64,000 nt of DNA from Chryseobacterium luquanense (GTDB taxonomy: Bacteria > Bacteroidota > Bacteroidia > Flavobacteriales > Weeksellaceae), in the NCBI RefSeq assembly GCF_026460945.1, contig NZ_JAOVZV010000001.1, forward strand, positions 620,001 to 684,000. The letters run 5' to 3'. Below are positions 53,499 to 62,775 of this stretch, one piece after another. The notes below the pieces were generated by a model, which saw nothing but the letters and a program-made list of their open reading frames with translations, made no database searches and was not told the origin of the DNA. Numbering within the stretch: position 1 is the first letter of the stretch; each line of letters begins with the position of its first letter. Position numbers and translations under genes: made by a program.

Positions 53499-54317
53499 TT
53501 ATTTAAACCAATAAAAATATATCAACAAAGCAATCCCCACAAAAATACGGTACCATCCCCAAGGTTTGAAGCCATATTTATTTAAAACTCCGATGAATGC
53601 TTTGATAGCAATAAGCGCTACGATAAATGCAACGATATTTCCAACAATAAAAATGGTGATATGATCCTGAGATTCAAGAATCATTTCGTAGCCTTTGCTT
53701 TCGTTTGGTGTTCCTTTACCCCAAGTTTTTACAAAAACTGAATACACCGTTACCGCCAACATTGTAGGAACTGCCAGAAAGAATGAAAATTCTGCGGCTG
53801 CTTTTCTACTTAATCCTTGCGTCATTCCACCAATAATAGAAGCTGCACTTCTACTCGTTCCCGGCATCATTGCAAGACATTGCCAAAAACCAATAGTGAT
53901 TGCTTTTTTGATTGATAAATCTTTTTCGTCATTGATAACAGGATTTTTAAACCATTTATCTGCAAAAAGTAAAACCACTCCACCTAAAACTAAAACTGAG
54001 GATATTGCAATCTGATTTCCTAAAACATCTTCAATCATATCATCAAAAATATACCCTAAAACCAAAGCAGGAATTACAGCAAATGCCAATTTATAATAAA
54101 ACTGAAGGTTTTTAAGATCAAAAAACTTTTTCCAATAGGCTACAACGACCGATAAAATTGCCCCAAACTGTATAGAAACCTGAAACATTTTAAGAAATTC
54201 TGTTTCTTCCAACCCCATCAAACTTGCGGTAAAACCCATGTGAGCGGTTGAAGAAATAGGTAGATATTCTGTAAGACCTTCTATGATTGCAATAATTATT
54301 GCTTTAATTAAATCCAT
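53499..54317 (-). CDS. uppP: Undecaprenyl-diphosphate phosphatase
   Basis: The 272-residue integral membrane protein has the UppP/BacA motifs EGLTEYLPISSTAHM (13-27) and PGTSRSAAS, which hold the catalytic Glu, His/Ser and Arg. It recycles undecaprenyl diphosphate for peptidoglycan and LPS synthesis and confers bacitracin resistance. It lies between the DUF3098 and truB genes in the ftsX operon, a common order in Flavobacteriia. Confidence 0.95.
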   Translation of the reverse strand: MDLIKAIIIAIIEGLTEYLPISSTAHMGFTASLMGLEETEFLKMFQVSIQFGAILSVVVAYWKKFFDLKNLQFYYKLAFAVIPALVLGYIFDDMIEDVLGNQIAISSVLVLGGVVLLFADKWFKNPVINDEKDLSIKKAITIGFWQCLAMMPGTSRSAASIIGGMTQGLSRKAAAEFSFFLAVPTMLAVTVYSVFVKTWGKGTPNESKGYEMILESQDHITIFIVGNIVAFIVALIAIKAFIGVLNKYGFKPWGWYRIFVGIALLIYFYWFK

Positions 54318-54414
54318 TTTATGTAATAAAAATTAAAAAGACTAAGAAATCCAGAGATTTAGCAACACTGTCTAAATTCCCAAATTTCTTAATCTTTAAA
54401 TAAAAATTGTAATT

Positions 54415-54711
54415 CTATTTTCTTTTTAAAATTGCGTACACTTCAATCACGAAGCCAATTACAACAAGCAACGGTGCAATTCTGATTCTTCTGATGGAAA
54501 AAATATCGTCATTCCAAACATTTGGATCTAATTTTCCGTCAACTGTGTTTGCATCGGGTCCCATCATCAAAAGAAAACCGACAATGATACATGCAAGACC
54601 AATCAGCATCCATTTAAAATTCTCTTTACCGAAATAAAAATTGCTTTCCTCAGACACTTTTGTTTCGTTACCATAATCTGATGCCGAAAATTTATTTGTT
54701 TTTTTGCTCAT
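54415..54711 (-). CDS. DUF3098 membrane protein
   Basis: The 98-residue protein has two membrane spans (about 34-48 and 76-93). The first holds LIGLACIIVGFLLMMGPD, followed by the short N-D-x-x-F-x-x-R-R-I-x-I-A-P-L sequence typical of DUF3098. The start lies three bases after the ftsX stop. Family members almost always follow ftsX, hinting at a role in the cell-division ABC complex or envelope, still unproven. Confidence 0.88.
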   Translation of the reverse strand: MSKKTNKFSASDYGNETKVSEESNFYFGKENFKWMLIGLACIIVGFLLMMGPDANTVDGKLDPNVWNDDIFSIRRIRIAPLLVVIGFVIEVYAILKRK

Positions 54712-54713
54712 TT

Positions 54714-55610
54714 TTAAGAATAATATAAATCGTCAACATTAGATCTCAAGAATCTCCAAGTTGCAATTATTGTACTTAGTATTGTAATGAAAATTCCCAA
54801 TCCAAAGATAGAAACAACCAGCCAAATGTATTGATTTGTATCTTGTACGAAAGGTGTTTTTATAGTAGTTGTAAAATAATACCAAATTCCGAAAAGCGCC
54901 AAAAGACCGATTAAAGCACCTAAAATCCCTAAAATAAGAGCTTCTTTTATAAATGGTGTTAAAATAAATCTTCTTTTTGCACCAACCAGCTGCATTGTTT
55001 TGATGATAAATCTTTTTGAGAACACCTTTAGTCTGATTGAGTTGTTGATTAAAACAATAGCAAGAACTAAAAATAATACACAGAATGCTAAAATCCATTT
55101 TAAGATTTTATTTAAATTATTATAAATTTTCTGTGAATCTGTATCGTTTTTTACATCTATAATTCCGGGAACAGCTTTAATCTCTTTTAAAACACTTGCA
55201 ATTTTAGTAGAATCTGTGTATTCTGCTTTAAGAGCAACTTCTACAGATGCAGGGTAAATATCTTCTTCGAAAAGTGCTTCCGTATCAATCCCCAAGCTTT
55301 TTTTCGCCTCGGCTGTAGCCATTTTTTTAGAAATATATTTAGTTCGTTTTACCGACGGCATCGCTTTAATAACTTCAACGGCAACTGCTTCCTGTTTTGC
55401 TATTTTAGCAGAATCTTTAACATCGTAGTTTTCATCGAAATAAGCATTTACGACTAATTGCTCTTTTAAATAGTCAGAATATTTCTGAGCATTGATTAAA
55501 ATAAGCCCCATTAATCCTAACAAAAATAGTACTAAAGCGATACTTACCACGACTGTAATATTGCTGGACCGAAGTCTTTTCTTATTAAACTCTTCTACAG
55601 ATTTAGCCAT
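54714..55610 (-). CDS. ftsX: Cell division ABC transporter permease FtsX
   Basis: The 298-residue protein has four membrane spans with a long extracytoplasmic loop after the first (about 45-165). The sequence MQLVGAKRRFILTPFIKEALILG and final Ser-Asn-Val-Asp-Asp-Leu-Tyr are typical of FtsX. With the ATPase FtsE it controls peptidoglycan hydrolases at the septum. It is first in the minus-strand operon (ftsX, DUF3098, uppP, truB). FtsE is not in the window. Confidence 0.92.
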   Translation of the reverse strand: MAKSVEEFNKKRLRSSNITVVVSIALVLFLLGLMGLILINAQKYSDYLKEQLVVNAYFDENYDVKDSAKIAKQEAVAVEVIKAMPSVKRTKYISKKMATAEAKKSLGIDTEALFEEDIYPASVEVALKAEYTDSTKIASVLKEIKAVPGIIDVKNDTDSQKIYNNLNKILKWILAFCVLFLVLAIVLINNSIRLKVFSKRFIIKTMQLVGAKRRFILTPFIKEALILGILGALIGLLALFGIWYYFTTTIKTPFVQDTNQYIWLVVSIFGLGIFITILSTIIATWRFLRSNVDDLYYS

Positions 55611-55701
55611 TAATATTAAAATTTTTGGCTAAATTAGAAAAAATCTTCCGAAATTTGGAACGAATTATAGAAAATCATTGTTAACAAAATCATAAAAAAC
55701 A

Positions 55702-56472
55702 TTGAGTGTAAAAGCAAAAAAACATCTCGGTCAACACTTTTTGACAGATGAAAATATCGCAAAAAAAATAGTTGACGGACTAAGTTTTGAAAATTATGAA
55801 AACGTACTTGAAGTAGGTCCCGGAATGGGAGTTCTTACCAAATATTTAATTGAAAAAGAGCAAAAAATATTTCTTGCAGAGATTGATAATGAATCGATTG
55901 AATATCTGAAACAGAATTACGAAAAAATCACTGAAGAAACTTTTGTAGGAGATTTTCTGAAGCATGATTTTGCTGGTTTAGAAAATGAACAGATCGCAAT
56001 TATAGGAAATTTCCCATACAATATTTCATCACAGATTCTATTTAAAATTGTTGATCATTATAAACAGATTCCTGAAATGGTAGGAATGTTCCAAAAAGAA
56101 GTTGCGGAAAGAACTGCCGCCATTCCAAGAACAAAAGACTACGGAATATTGACGGTTTTAATTCAGGCTTATTATGATGTAAAATATCTTTTCACCGTTC
56201 ATGAAAATGTTTTTAATCCACCACCGAAAGTAAAATCGGGAGTAATCAGACTTACAAGAAATCCGAAAGAAGGTTTAGCAGGAAATGAAATTCTTTTTAA
56301 GCAAATCGTAAAAGCAGGATTTAATCAAAGGAGAAAAAAATTATCGAATGCCTTGAAAGTTCTAAATATTCCTGAAGCTTTGAAAACGCACGAATTTTTA
56401 GATAAAAGAGCTGAAGAACTCAGCGTATCAGATTTTATTTCTTTCACTCAACTTTGGAAAGAAAATCAATAA
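55702..56472 (+). CDS. rsmA: 16S rRNA dimethyladenosine transferase (KsgA)
   Basis: The 256-residue SAM-dependent enzyme has LGQHFL (9-14), a Gly-rich SAM loop VLEVGPGMGVLT (35-46) and NFPYNISS (103-110). It dimethylates A1518 and A1519 in 16S rRNA. Translation starts at TTG (55702): the resulting MSVKAKKHLGQHFLTDE matches the usual N-terminus, and no ATG upstream is in frame. It is divergent from ftsX. Confidence 0.95.
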   Translation: MSVKAKKHLGQHFLTDENIAKKIVDGLSFENYENVLEVGPGMGVLTKYLIEKEQKIFLAEIDNESIEYLKQNYEKITEETFVGDFLKHDFAGLENEQIAIIGNFPYNISSQILFKIVDHYKQIPEMVGMFQKEVAERTAAIPRTKDYGILTVLIQAYYDVKYLFTVHENVFNPPPKVKSGVIRLTRNPKEGLAGNEILFKQIVKAGFNQRRKKLSNALKVLNIPEALKTHEFLDKRAEELSVSDFISFTQLWKENQ

Positions 56473-56477
56473 ATAAA

Positions 56478-56505
56478 AAATGCCTTTCAAATCTGAAAGG
56501 CATTT
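56478..56505. terminator. Bidirectional terminator between rsmA and the adhesin-like genes
   Basis: A perfect 11-bp stem (AAATGCCTTTC / GAAAGGCATTT) with a 6-nt loop sits between convergent genes. Confidence 0.85.
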
Positions 56506-56525
56506 TTCTTATTTCATATAGAGAA

Positions 56526-58874
56526 TTATTCCCTGTTTTTCAACATAATCCAACCCGATCTGCTCATCTGAGTTTTAGATTTATTGTATTCAAAATTGAA
56601 TTTGTACCAATACGTTGCAGTTGGTAATCTTTTTCCACCTACAGTTCCGTTCCAGATTGGTGTTTCTTTAGTAAATCTGAACATCTCAACACCGTATCTA
56701 TCATAAATGGAACCTGTAAAGTTTTTGAATGCTCCTAAAGATGTTAAATCTAAAACATCATTTACACCATCATTATTCGGAGTGATAACGTTATTAATTT
56801 GTAAAGTAAAAAATTCTATTGAGCCATAACAAGTTGTCCCTTTAATTCTTACTCTCACTATATAATTTGTATTATCTAAAAGACCTGTGAAAACATTGGA
56901 TTCTTGCCATTGAACTCCACCATCAATAGAATATTGAAGTACTCCGGGAATATGATTAATAGGAGGATTTTCTGCAGTAACTGTTAATGTATTATTCTCG
57001 TAGTTTAAGTTAGTAATATATGGAGAAGCAGCCGCAGTAACGGTTACCGTAAATTCTTTTTCGCAAATTGCATTTTTAATAAGAACTTTGTAAACACCAA
57101 GCTCAGTGGCAGTAATTGTCTGAGTAGTTGCACCAGTACTCCATAAATAATCGGTACCTGTTGCTGCTCCAGCGTCTAGAACAATAGTATCGCCAATACA
57201 CATCTCAACATCCAATAGAGGAGTGGTAATTGCCGGAATTACTTCTACCGTAACATTTGCAGGCTGAAAAGATCTACATCCTTTAGCTCCTATAGCATAA
57301 ACCTGAAAAGTGGTTGTCTGATAAACCGGTATTGTTTGTGTATCGCCACTTCCCATGAAATTTACCCATTCGTAAGTAACTCCACCTGTAGCTTTTAAAA
57401 TTACACTTTCACCTGCACAAACTCTTATTCTGTTTGAAGTAAGACCTGCAATAGGAGTAACTTCTCTCTCTAATTTGAGTTCGATTAATTTACTACAGAA
57501 TCCACCGTCTGAAACTTGTACATAAAGAATCTGACCGTTTGTCCCGTTGTAATCTGAAATATTTGCGATATAACTGTTATTTAAAGCCTGTGCATCTGCC
57601 AAGTTTTCATAAAAACGGAATGTAGCTGTTGTCGTTGGGCTGATTAATGGTTTAGCACCGTTTAAGTTAAAAGTTGTAACATCCGGAGTACTACAAAGCA
57701 AATAAGTAGCATTTTGCGCTAAAGGAGTTGTACCTCCATTAATTTTTATACTTGCCGACCCAGGACAAGGATTTCCGGGAACACTTACTTCAATTTTGTA
57801 ATCTCCCGGTTGTATTGCTGTAATTGTATTTGTAGTAGCATTAGGAATTACAGCTCCATTTAAATACCATTGGTAATTTAAATTTGGTCCACTTGTAGAT
57901 GCCGTTATCACTTGAGGTACATTATCACATACATTAATTTCAGCAGGCAATTGAGCCCCTGCAGGATCTAATAAGTTTACTCCAATATCAAAAGAACCAG
58001 CTTCCAAAAACACTGCAGAACCATAGCTACTGTCTCTTGCATCAGCTACAACCATCTTAATATGATAAGATTGCCCGGGAATTACAGTCGCTTCAGCAGT
58101 AAGAGGTGCTGTAGTACCGTTATAATTGGTTGCATTGGGAGATAATGAGCCAAAATATTGAGCATTTATTGGTCCACAAGAAAAACTTGCCGGTAAAATA
58201 TTGGGTACAGAAACGGGTCCTGCACCTCCCGGTAGAATTGCTAAATTCGTATAAGTAGAACCCGGTGTATTAGGTTTTAATAATAAAGCAAAAGCATCAT
58301 CATATTGAAGTGGCGGACAAGGATAAATACCTTCATATTCCTCAGAAGCAAAAATATATCTGAATTTCATCTGTGAACTTGTCGGTACAAAATCAAATTC
58401 TAAAATAGCAGCATTACTAATTTGAGTACTTACACCAATAGCTGCGATAAGATCTGCATCACTTCCTCCACCATTACCATCACTTAAAGTAATAGGTTCA
58501 AGAGCATTACCTGCCTTTCTTGCCCATCCTGTCGTTAATATAATCCCTTCTTCAAAAGGAAAAGTTGAAGTTGTTTTATTGAAATAGCCCCAAAATCTGT
58601 TGTTATTTGTAACAGGTTGATTTGGGCTCACTGTTACATTAGAAATATTAGGAGTTCCGCAAGAACCGGAAGTACCTACCAATACATCTGTAACTAATTG
58701 TGTAGGTGTATAATTACTTGCAGGATATGGAGGAACATTTACATCAATATAAGCTCCTGCTTTTTTTGAAGCTAAATTAGTTTCTCTAATCGGTTTTCTT
58801 GATTGAATTTGTTGAGCATAAAAAACATTGGTGGTGAGTAAAAATAATGAATACAGCAGTAAATATCGCTTCAT
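56526..58874 (-). CDS. Adhesin-like surface protein: choice-of-anchor L, Ig-like repeats, type-B T9SS domain
   Basis: The 782-residue protein has a Sec signal (cut after FYAQ) and a choice-of-anchor L domain at about 45-300 (FPFEEGIILTTGWARKAGN, FRYIFASEEYEG, AFALLLKPNTPG). Then follow Ig-like/PKD-like modules with the C-x-G-E/D-S/T-V-x-L pattern. The C-terminal about 90 residues are a gliding-motility/type-B T9SS domain (ITPNNDGVNDVLDL ... IYDRYGVEMFRF ... WNGTVGGKRLPTATYWY). It is exported by T9SS and probably anchors at the cell surface for adhesion. It is the last of three tandem paralogs. Confidence 0.9.
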   Translation of the reverse strand: MKRYLLLYSLFLLTTNVFYAQQIQSRKPIRETNLASKKAGAYIDVNVPPYPASNYTPTQLVTDVLVGTSGSCGTPNISNVTVSPNQPVTNNNRFWGYFNKTTSTFPFEEGIILTTGWARKAGNALEPITLSDGNGGGSDADLIAAIGVSTQISNAAILEFDFVPTSSQMKFRYIFASEEYEGIYPCPPLQYDDAFALLLKPNTPGSTYTNLAILPGGAGPVSVPNILPASFSCGPINAQYFGSLSPNATNYNGTTAPLTAEATVIPGQSYHIKMVVADARDSSYGSAVFLEAGSFDIGVNLLDPAGAQLPAEINVCDNVPQVITASTSGPNLNYQWYLNGAVIPNATTNTITAIQPGDYKIEVSVPGNPCPGSASIKINGGTTPLAQNATYLLCSTPDVTTFNLNGAKPLISPTTTATFRFYENLADAQALNNSYIANISDYNGTNGQILYVQVSDGGFCSKLIELKLEREVTPIAGLTSNRIRVCAGESVILKATGGVTYEWVNFMGSGDTQTIPVYQTTTFQVYAIGAKGCRSFQPANVTVEVIPAITTPLLDVEMCIGDTIVLDAGAATGTDYLWSTGATTQTITATELGVYKVLIKNAICEKEFTVTVTAAASPYITNLNYENNTLTVTAENPPINHIPGVLQYSIDGGVQWQESNVFTGLLDNTNYIVRVRIKGTTCYGSIEFFTLQINNVITPNNDGVNDVLDLTSLGAFKNFTGSIYDRYGVEMFRFTKETPIWNGTVGGKRLPTATYWYKFNFEYNKSKTQMSRSGWIMLKNRE

Positions 58875-58949
58875 AATAATATTTGTTTCAACAAATTTAA
58901 AAGTTTTTTAAATATACTCCATCAATAATTCTCTTTTTAACATAATAAA

Positions 58950-58982
58950 AAAACACGCCTTTCAAATCGAAAAGCGTGTTTT
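58950..58982 (-). terminator. Terminator after the middle adhesin-like gene
   Basis: The 9-bp arms AAAACACGC and GCGTGTTTT are followed by a T-run on the minus strand. Confidence 0.65.
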
Positions 58983-58999
58983 AGAAAATATCATAAATA

Positions 59000-61900
59000 T
59001 TAATTTCTATTTTTAAGAAGTATCCATCCTGATTTCAATTCAAGTTTTTTACTTGCCGGGTTTTCCCATTGAACTCTATACCAATAAGTTCCTGTAGGTA
59101 AATTAATCCCTTTAAGAGAACCATTCCACATTATATTTGACTTATCTGCTTTAAATAATTCGGCTCCATATCTGTCAAAAATTGATGCTGCAAAATTTTT
59201 GTAATTGCTAATTCCAGAAAAGTCAATATAATCATTTACACCGTCATTATTTGGAGTAATTGCATTGCTCATCAAGAATGTGAAAAACTGCAATGAAGTT
59301 CCACATTTTGCACCAACTACTCTCACTACCAAACTATAATTGGTATTTTTCATCACACTGTAAAATATATTTGAAGCCTGCCAAGTAACACCGCCATCAA
59401 TTGAATATTCTAATACCCCTCCAGAAGGATTTGTAGTAGAAATAGTAAGAATATCTTTATCAAAAACTACATTGGTAAATTGTGGTAAATCAGGATTAAT
59501 AATTTGTGCTGTAAACAGTCTAGAGCAAGTTCCGTTGCTTATTGTGACAGAATAAGACCCCGGAACATTGGTAGTAATAGTTTGTGTAGTTGCACCTGTA
59601 CTCCAAACATACGTATAGTTTGGCCCTGCTCCGGCATCTAATGTTGCAGGATCTCCCGCACAAACATTCACATCTTTTAAAGAAGAAACAATTGCAGGAA
59701 CAACTTCTATTGTAATTGTCGCAGGTGTTGTCGATACACATCCGTTTCCACCTAATGCAAAAACCTGATAAGTTGTAGTTACATTCGGTGTTACTATTTG
59801 TGTATTACCTGTTCCTGTAAGACCTACCCAATTGTAAGTAAATCCTCCGCTCGCCGTTAATGTAGCTGATTCACCTGCACAAATTTTTAATTTAGAAGCA
59901 ACAACAGAAGCAGTCGGCGGTCCCACAACGATAGTAATAGAGGCAGGATTAGCAGAAATACACCCATTTGCTCCTACAGCAAAAACCGTGTATGTTGTAT
60001 TATTTGCCGGAGAAACTACTTGAGTTGCACCATTTCCGGTAAGACCATTTCCCCAATTGTAAGTTGCACCACCCGAAGCCGTTAATGTAACAGATTCTCC
60101 AGGACAGATTTGCTGGAATGTGGAAGCTAAATTTGCAACTGGTAAAACTTTATCCTGCACTACAGTTACAGAAGCTGTAAAAGTACATGTCAAATTTCCT
60201 GGTTGTGTTACGTTTGTTACAGTTAGAGTATAAGTTCCTCCTGCATTTACAACAGGATTTAAAGTATTAGCTCCTGAAACAATCGTTCCTCCGGTTGTTG
60301 TCCACAAAATTGTCGATCCCGTTGGAATTGTTGATGCGGAAGCATTAAGAGTTATCTGTGGAACAGAACACGTAATCGTTTGAGGAGCTGCTATTGTTAA
60401 ATTTGTTGCAGCGGTTGTCTGCAATTGTAAAGTTACAACATAGCTACAGCCTCCATTTTTTACAAGTACATAAATTGTTTGATTTCCTGCGCTTGAAAAA
60501 GTTGTAGGAGCACCAATTGTACTTGTATTCCCTGCGTTTGCATCTGCCTGATTGATGTAATAAGCAAAAGTTGCAGTTCCTACAGAGGTAATCTGAGATT
60601 GAGCAGATGTTAAATCATAAGTAATGCCTCCTTGCTGATAACATTTTAGAAGAGTAGCATTCTGTAAAGTTATTGGTTGTGACACTTCAATTGTAATTGT
60701 TGCAGGAGCACTTGAGATACAACCATTTGCTCCGGTTGCTATAACCGTATAAGTTGTAGTTGCTGTTGGTGTTACAGTTTGGGTATTTCCAGTACCTGTA
60801 AGACCTGTCCACGTGTACGTTCCTCCTCCTGAAGCAGTAAGAGTAACAGTTTCTCCTGAGCAAATCAATATTTTACTTGCAGTAAGCCCGGTTGTAGGCG
60901 GGGTACTGTTTCCAACAACATTTACATCGGAAGTAGCTGTACAGACTATATTTCCTGGTTGATAAGTATTTGTGATAGTTAAAGTATAAGTTCCTGCTGT
61001 ATTCACTACAGGGTTTAATGTATTTCCGCCTGAAACGATATTCCCACCCACTGTAGTCCATGCAAATGTAGAACCTGTTGGATAAACCGACGCAGAAGCA
61101 TTTAACGTAATCTGAGGATTTGTACATGTCAAAGAAGCTGGAGCGGCAATAGTCGCTGTTATTGGTGGAGCTTTTACCAATTGCAACTGTGCAACTTTTG
61201 AACAAAACCCATTTTTAACTAAAACATATATTGTTTGACCTCCTGCACTTGAATAAGTTGTAGGAGCTGCAATAGTACTTGTATTTCCTGCATTAGCATC
61301 CGCTTGATTCACGTAATAAGAAAACGTTACTCCAGGAGTCGTACTTATTGCATTTTGAGCGGTCGTCAAATTAAAATTAACATTTCCTGCTGCGTAACAA
61401 CTTGTAAGTGTCGCATTTTGAACTGTCGGTGAAGTTCCACCAACGATAGTCACTGTCGCTGTTCCGGGGCAAGAGTTTCCAGGAATTAATACTTCTACTT
61501 TATAAACTCCCGGCAAAGTTGCTGTATAAGAAGCTGAAGTTGCTCCAGGGATAACTCCGTTATTTAAATACCAAACATAAGTCGCTCCAGGAACTTGTGT
61601 AGAAGCGGTAAAAGTTTGAGGTGCATTATCACAAACATTTATTGAGGCAGGAAGCTGAACTCCTGCAGGTCCTAAAATCTGTACACCGATATCAAATGAA
61701 CCTGCCTCTAAAAACACTCCTGAATCATAAGCTGGATCATCATAATCCGCTAAAACCATTTTAAAATGATAAGATTGCCCAGGAACGACAGTCGCTTTCG
61801 CCGTTAACGGAACTGTACGTCCACTAAAATTAGTTTCTATCGAACTTGTATTATATCCTCCAAAATAAGCAGCATTAAGGGCTCCGCAATTTAATGGATT

Positions 61901-62608
61901 ACCATTGAATTGATTTGCCGGCCGAATATTGCTAACACTTACAGGTCCTGCACCAGCCGGTAAAACTGCTAAGTTTGTGTAGGTTGAACCTGGTGTATTT
62001 GGTTTCAAAAGCAAAGCAAACCCATCTCCAAATTGACATGGATAATTCGACTCATACTCTTCAGAAGCAAATAAATATCTAAATGTAACCTCAGTTGAGG
62101 TAGGAACGAAATCAAATTCTATATAAGTTGCATCTTTCAATAAATTATTTGATATTCCTAAAGCTGCCGCTAAATCTGGGTCTCCTTGCGTGATAACTCC
62201 ATCACTTAACTGTCCTGCTTGAAAATTATTCCCTGATTTATTGGCATGTCCTGTTGTAAGTACAATACCTTTCGCAAAAGGAAAATTGGTAGTTCCCTTA
62301 TTAAAAAATCCCCATGTTCTTGTTGCATCACCAGTTGAAAGATTTGGGGAAACCAATACATTTGAAACGTTTGCAGTAGAACAAGTAGAACCTCCTGCAA
62401 TAAGAACATCTTTCACCAATTGTGTTACACTATAGGAAGATTCAACATACGTTGGTGTATTAACATCAATAAATGCCCCTACCTTCATGCTTTGACTTGT
62501 TGGTTTCATAGCACTTTTAGCATTTGCCCGCTGTTGTGACAAAGTAAAATTGCTTAGAAGCAGCAAAATCAAAATCGGAAGTAAATTTTGTAATCTACTA
62601 TTTAACAT
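59000..62608 (-). CDS. Large adhesin-like surface protein with duplicated Ig-like modules and type-B T9SS domain
   Basis: The 1202-residue protein has a signal peptide, a choice-of-anchor L domain (about 40-320), then repeating modules and a type-B T9SS domain (about 1110-1202; ITPNNDGVNDYIDF ... RYGAELFKADK). The modules recur with a period of 252 residues: NATLTSCYAAGN near residue 400 and NATLLKCYQQGG near 652. Each unit comprises a lectin-like YYVNQADANAGNTST block, an AWTT/LWTT beta block and a C-x-G-E-x-V-T-L-T-A-S-G-G block; the last occurs a third time alone. The protein is exported by T9SS and likely binds a surface or polysaccharide. Confidence 0.9.
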   Translation of the reverse strand: MLNSRLQNLLPILILLLLSNFTLSQQRANAKSAMKPTSQSMKVGAFIDVNTPTYVESSYSVTQLVKDVLIAGGSTCSTANVSNVLVSPNLSTGDATRTWGFFNKGTTNFPFAKGIVLTTGHANKSGNNFQAGQLSDGVITQGDPDLAAALGISNNLLKDATYIEFDFVPTSTEVTFRYLFASEEYESNYPCQFGDGFALLLKPNTPGSTYTNLAVLPAGAGPVSVSNIRPANQFNGNPLNCGALNAAYFGGYNTSSIETNFSGRTVPLTAKATVVPGQSYHFKMVLADYDDPAYDSGVFLEAGSFDIGVQILGPAGVQLPASINVCDNAPQTFTASTQVPGATYVWYLNNGVIPGATSASYTATLPGVYKVEVLIPGNSCPGTATVTIVGGTSPTVQNATLTSCYAAGNVNFNLTTAQNAISTTPGVTFSYYVNQADANAGNTSTIAAPTTYSSAGGQTIYVLVKNGFCSKVAQLQLVKAPPITATIAAPASLTCTNPQITLNASASVYPTGSTFAWTTVGGNIVSGGNTLNPVVNTAGTYTLTITNTYQPGNIVCTATSDVNVVGNSTPPTTGLTASKILICSGETVTLTASGGGTYTWTGLTGTGNTQTVTPTATTTYTVIATGANGCISSAPATITIEVSQPITLQNATLLKCYQQGGITYDLTSAQSQITSVGTATFAYYINQADANAGNTSTIGAPTTFSSAGNQTIYVLVKNGGCSYVVTLQLQTTAATNLTIAAPQTITCSVPQITLNASASTIPTGSTILWTTTGGTIVSGANTLNPVVNAGGTYTLTVTNVTQPGNLTCTFTASVTVVQDKVLPVANLASTFQQICPGESVTLTASGGATYNWGNGLTGNGATQVVSPANNTTYTVFAVGANGCISANPASITIVVGPPTASVVASKLKICAGESATLTASGGFTYNWVGLTGTGNTQIVTPNVTTTYQVFALGGNGCVSTTPATITIEVVPAIVSSLKDVNVCAGDPATLDAGAGPNYTYVWSTGATTQTITTNVPGSYSVTISNGTCSRLFTAQIINPDLPQFTNVVFDKDILTISTTNPSGGVLEYSIDGGVTWQASNIFYSVMKNTNYSLVVRVVGAKCGTSLQFFTFLMSNAITPNNDGVNDYIDFSGISNYKNFAASIFDRYGAELFKADKSNIMWNGSLKGINLPTGTYWYRVQWENPASKKLELKSGWILLKNRN
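59908..61419 (-). repeat. Internal tandem duplication, two units of about 756 bp
   Basis: Units lie at about 60664-61419 and 59908-60663, inside the large adhesin gene. Matching landmarks (the NATL-x-x-C-Y codons at 61414 and 60658) are 756 bases (252 codons) apart, so the duplication is in frame. Similarity is still visible at the DNA level. Confidence 0.7.
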
Positions 62609-62730
62609 TTTAAACTATTTTCAACAAAAATACTATTTTTTTTATTCAAAATTTAAGCAAAATTCAATTACATTAGTTTTAACACAATTATATAAAATTC
62701 AGATTTTCAGTTTCGTAGAGTATAAAAACA

Positions 62731-62758
62731 AAAAAGACCGAAAAAAATCGGTCTTTTT
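62731..62758 (-). terminator. Terminator after the partial adhesin-like gene
   Basis: The 11-bp stem (AAAAAGACCGA / TCGGTCTTTTT) with an A-rich loop lies 18 bases past the stop codon on the minus strand. Confidence 0.8.
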
Positions 62759-62775
62759 ATAAAATTTAATTATTG

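Noticed and set aside
59908..61419. Regular repeats that might suggest a CRISPR-like array
   Set aside because: The repeats are long, in frame and degenerate, encoding protein modules; no short identical direct repeats with unique spacers are present anywhere in the window.
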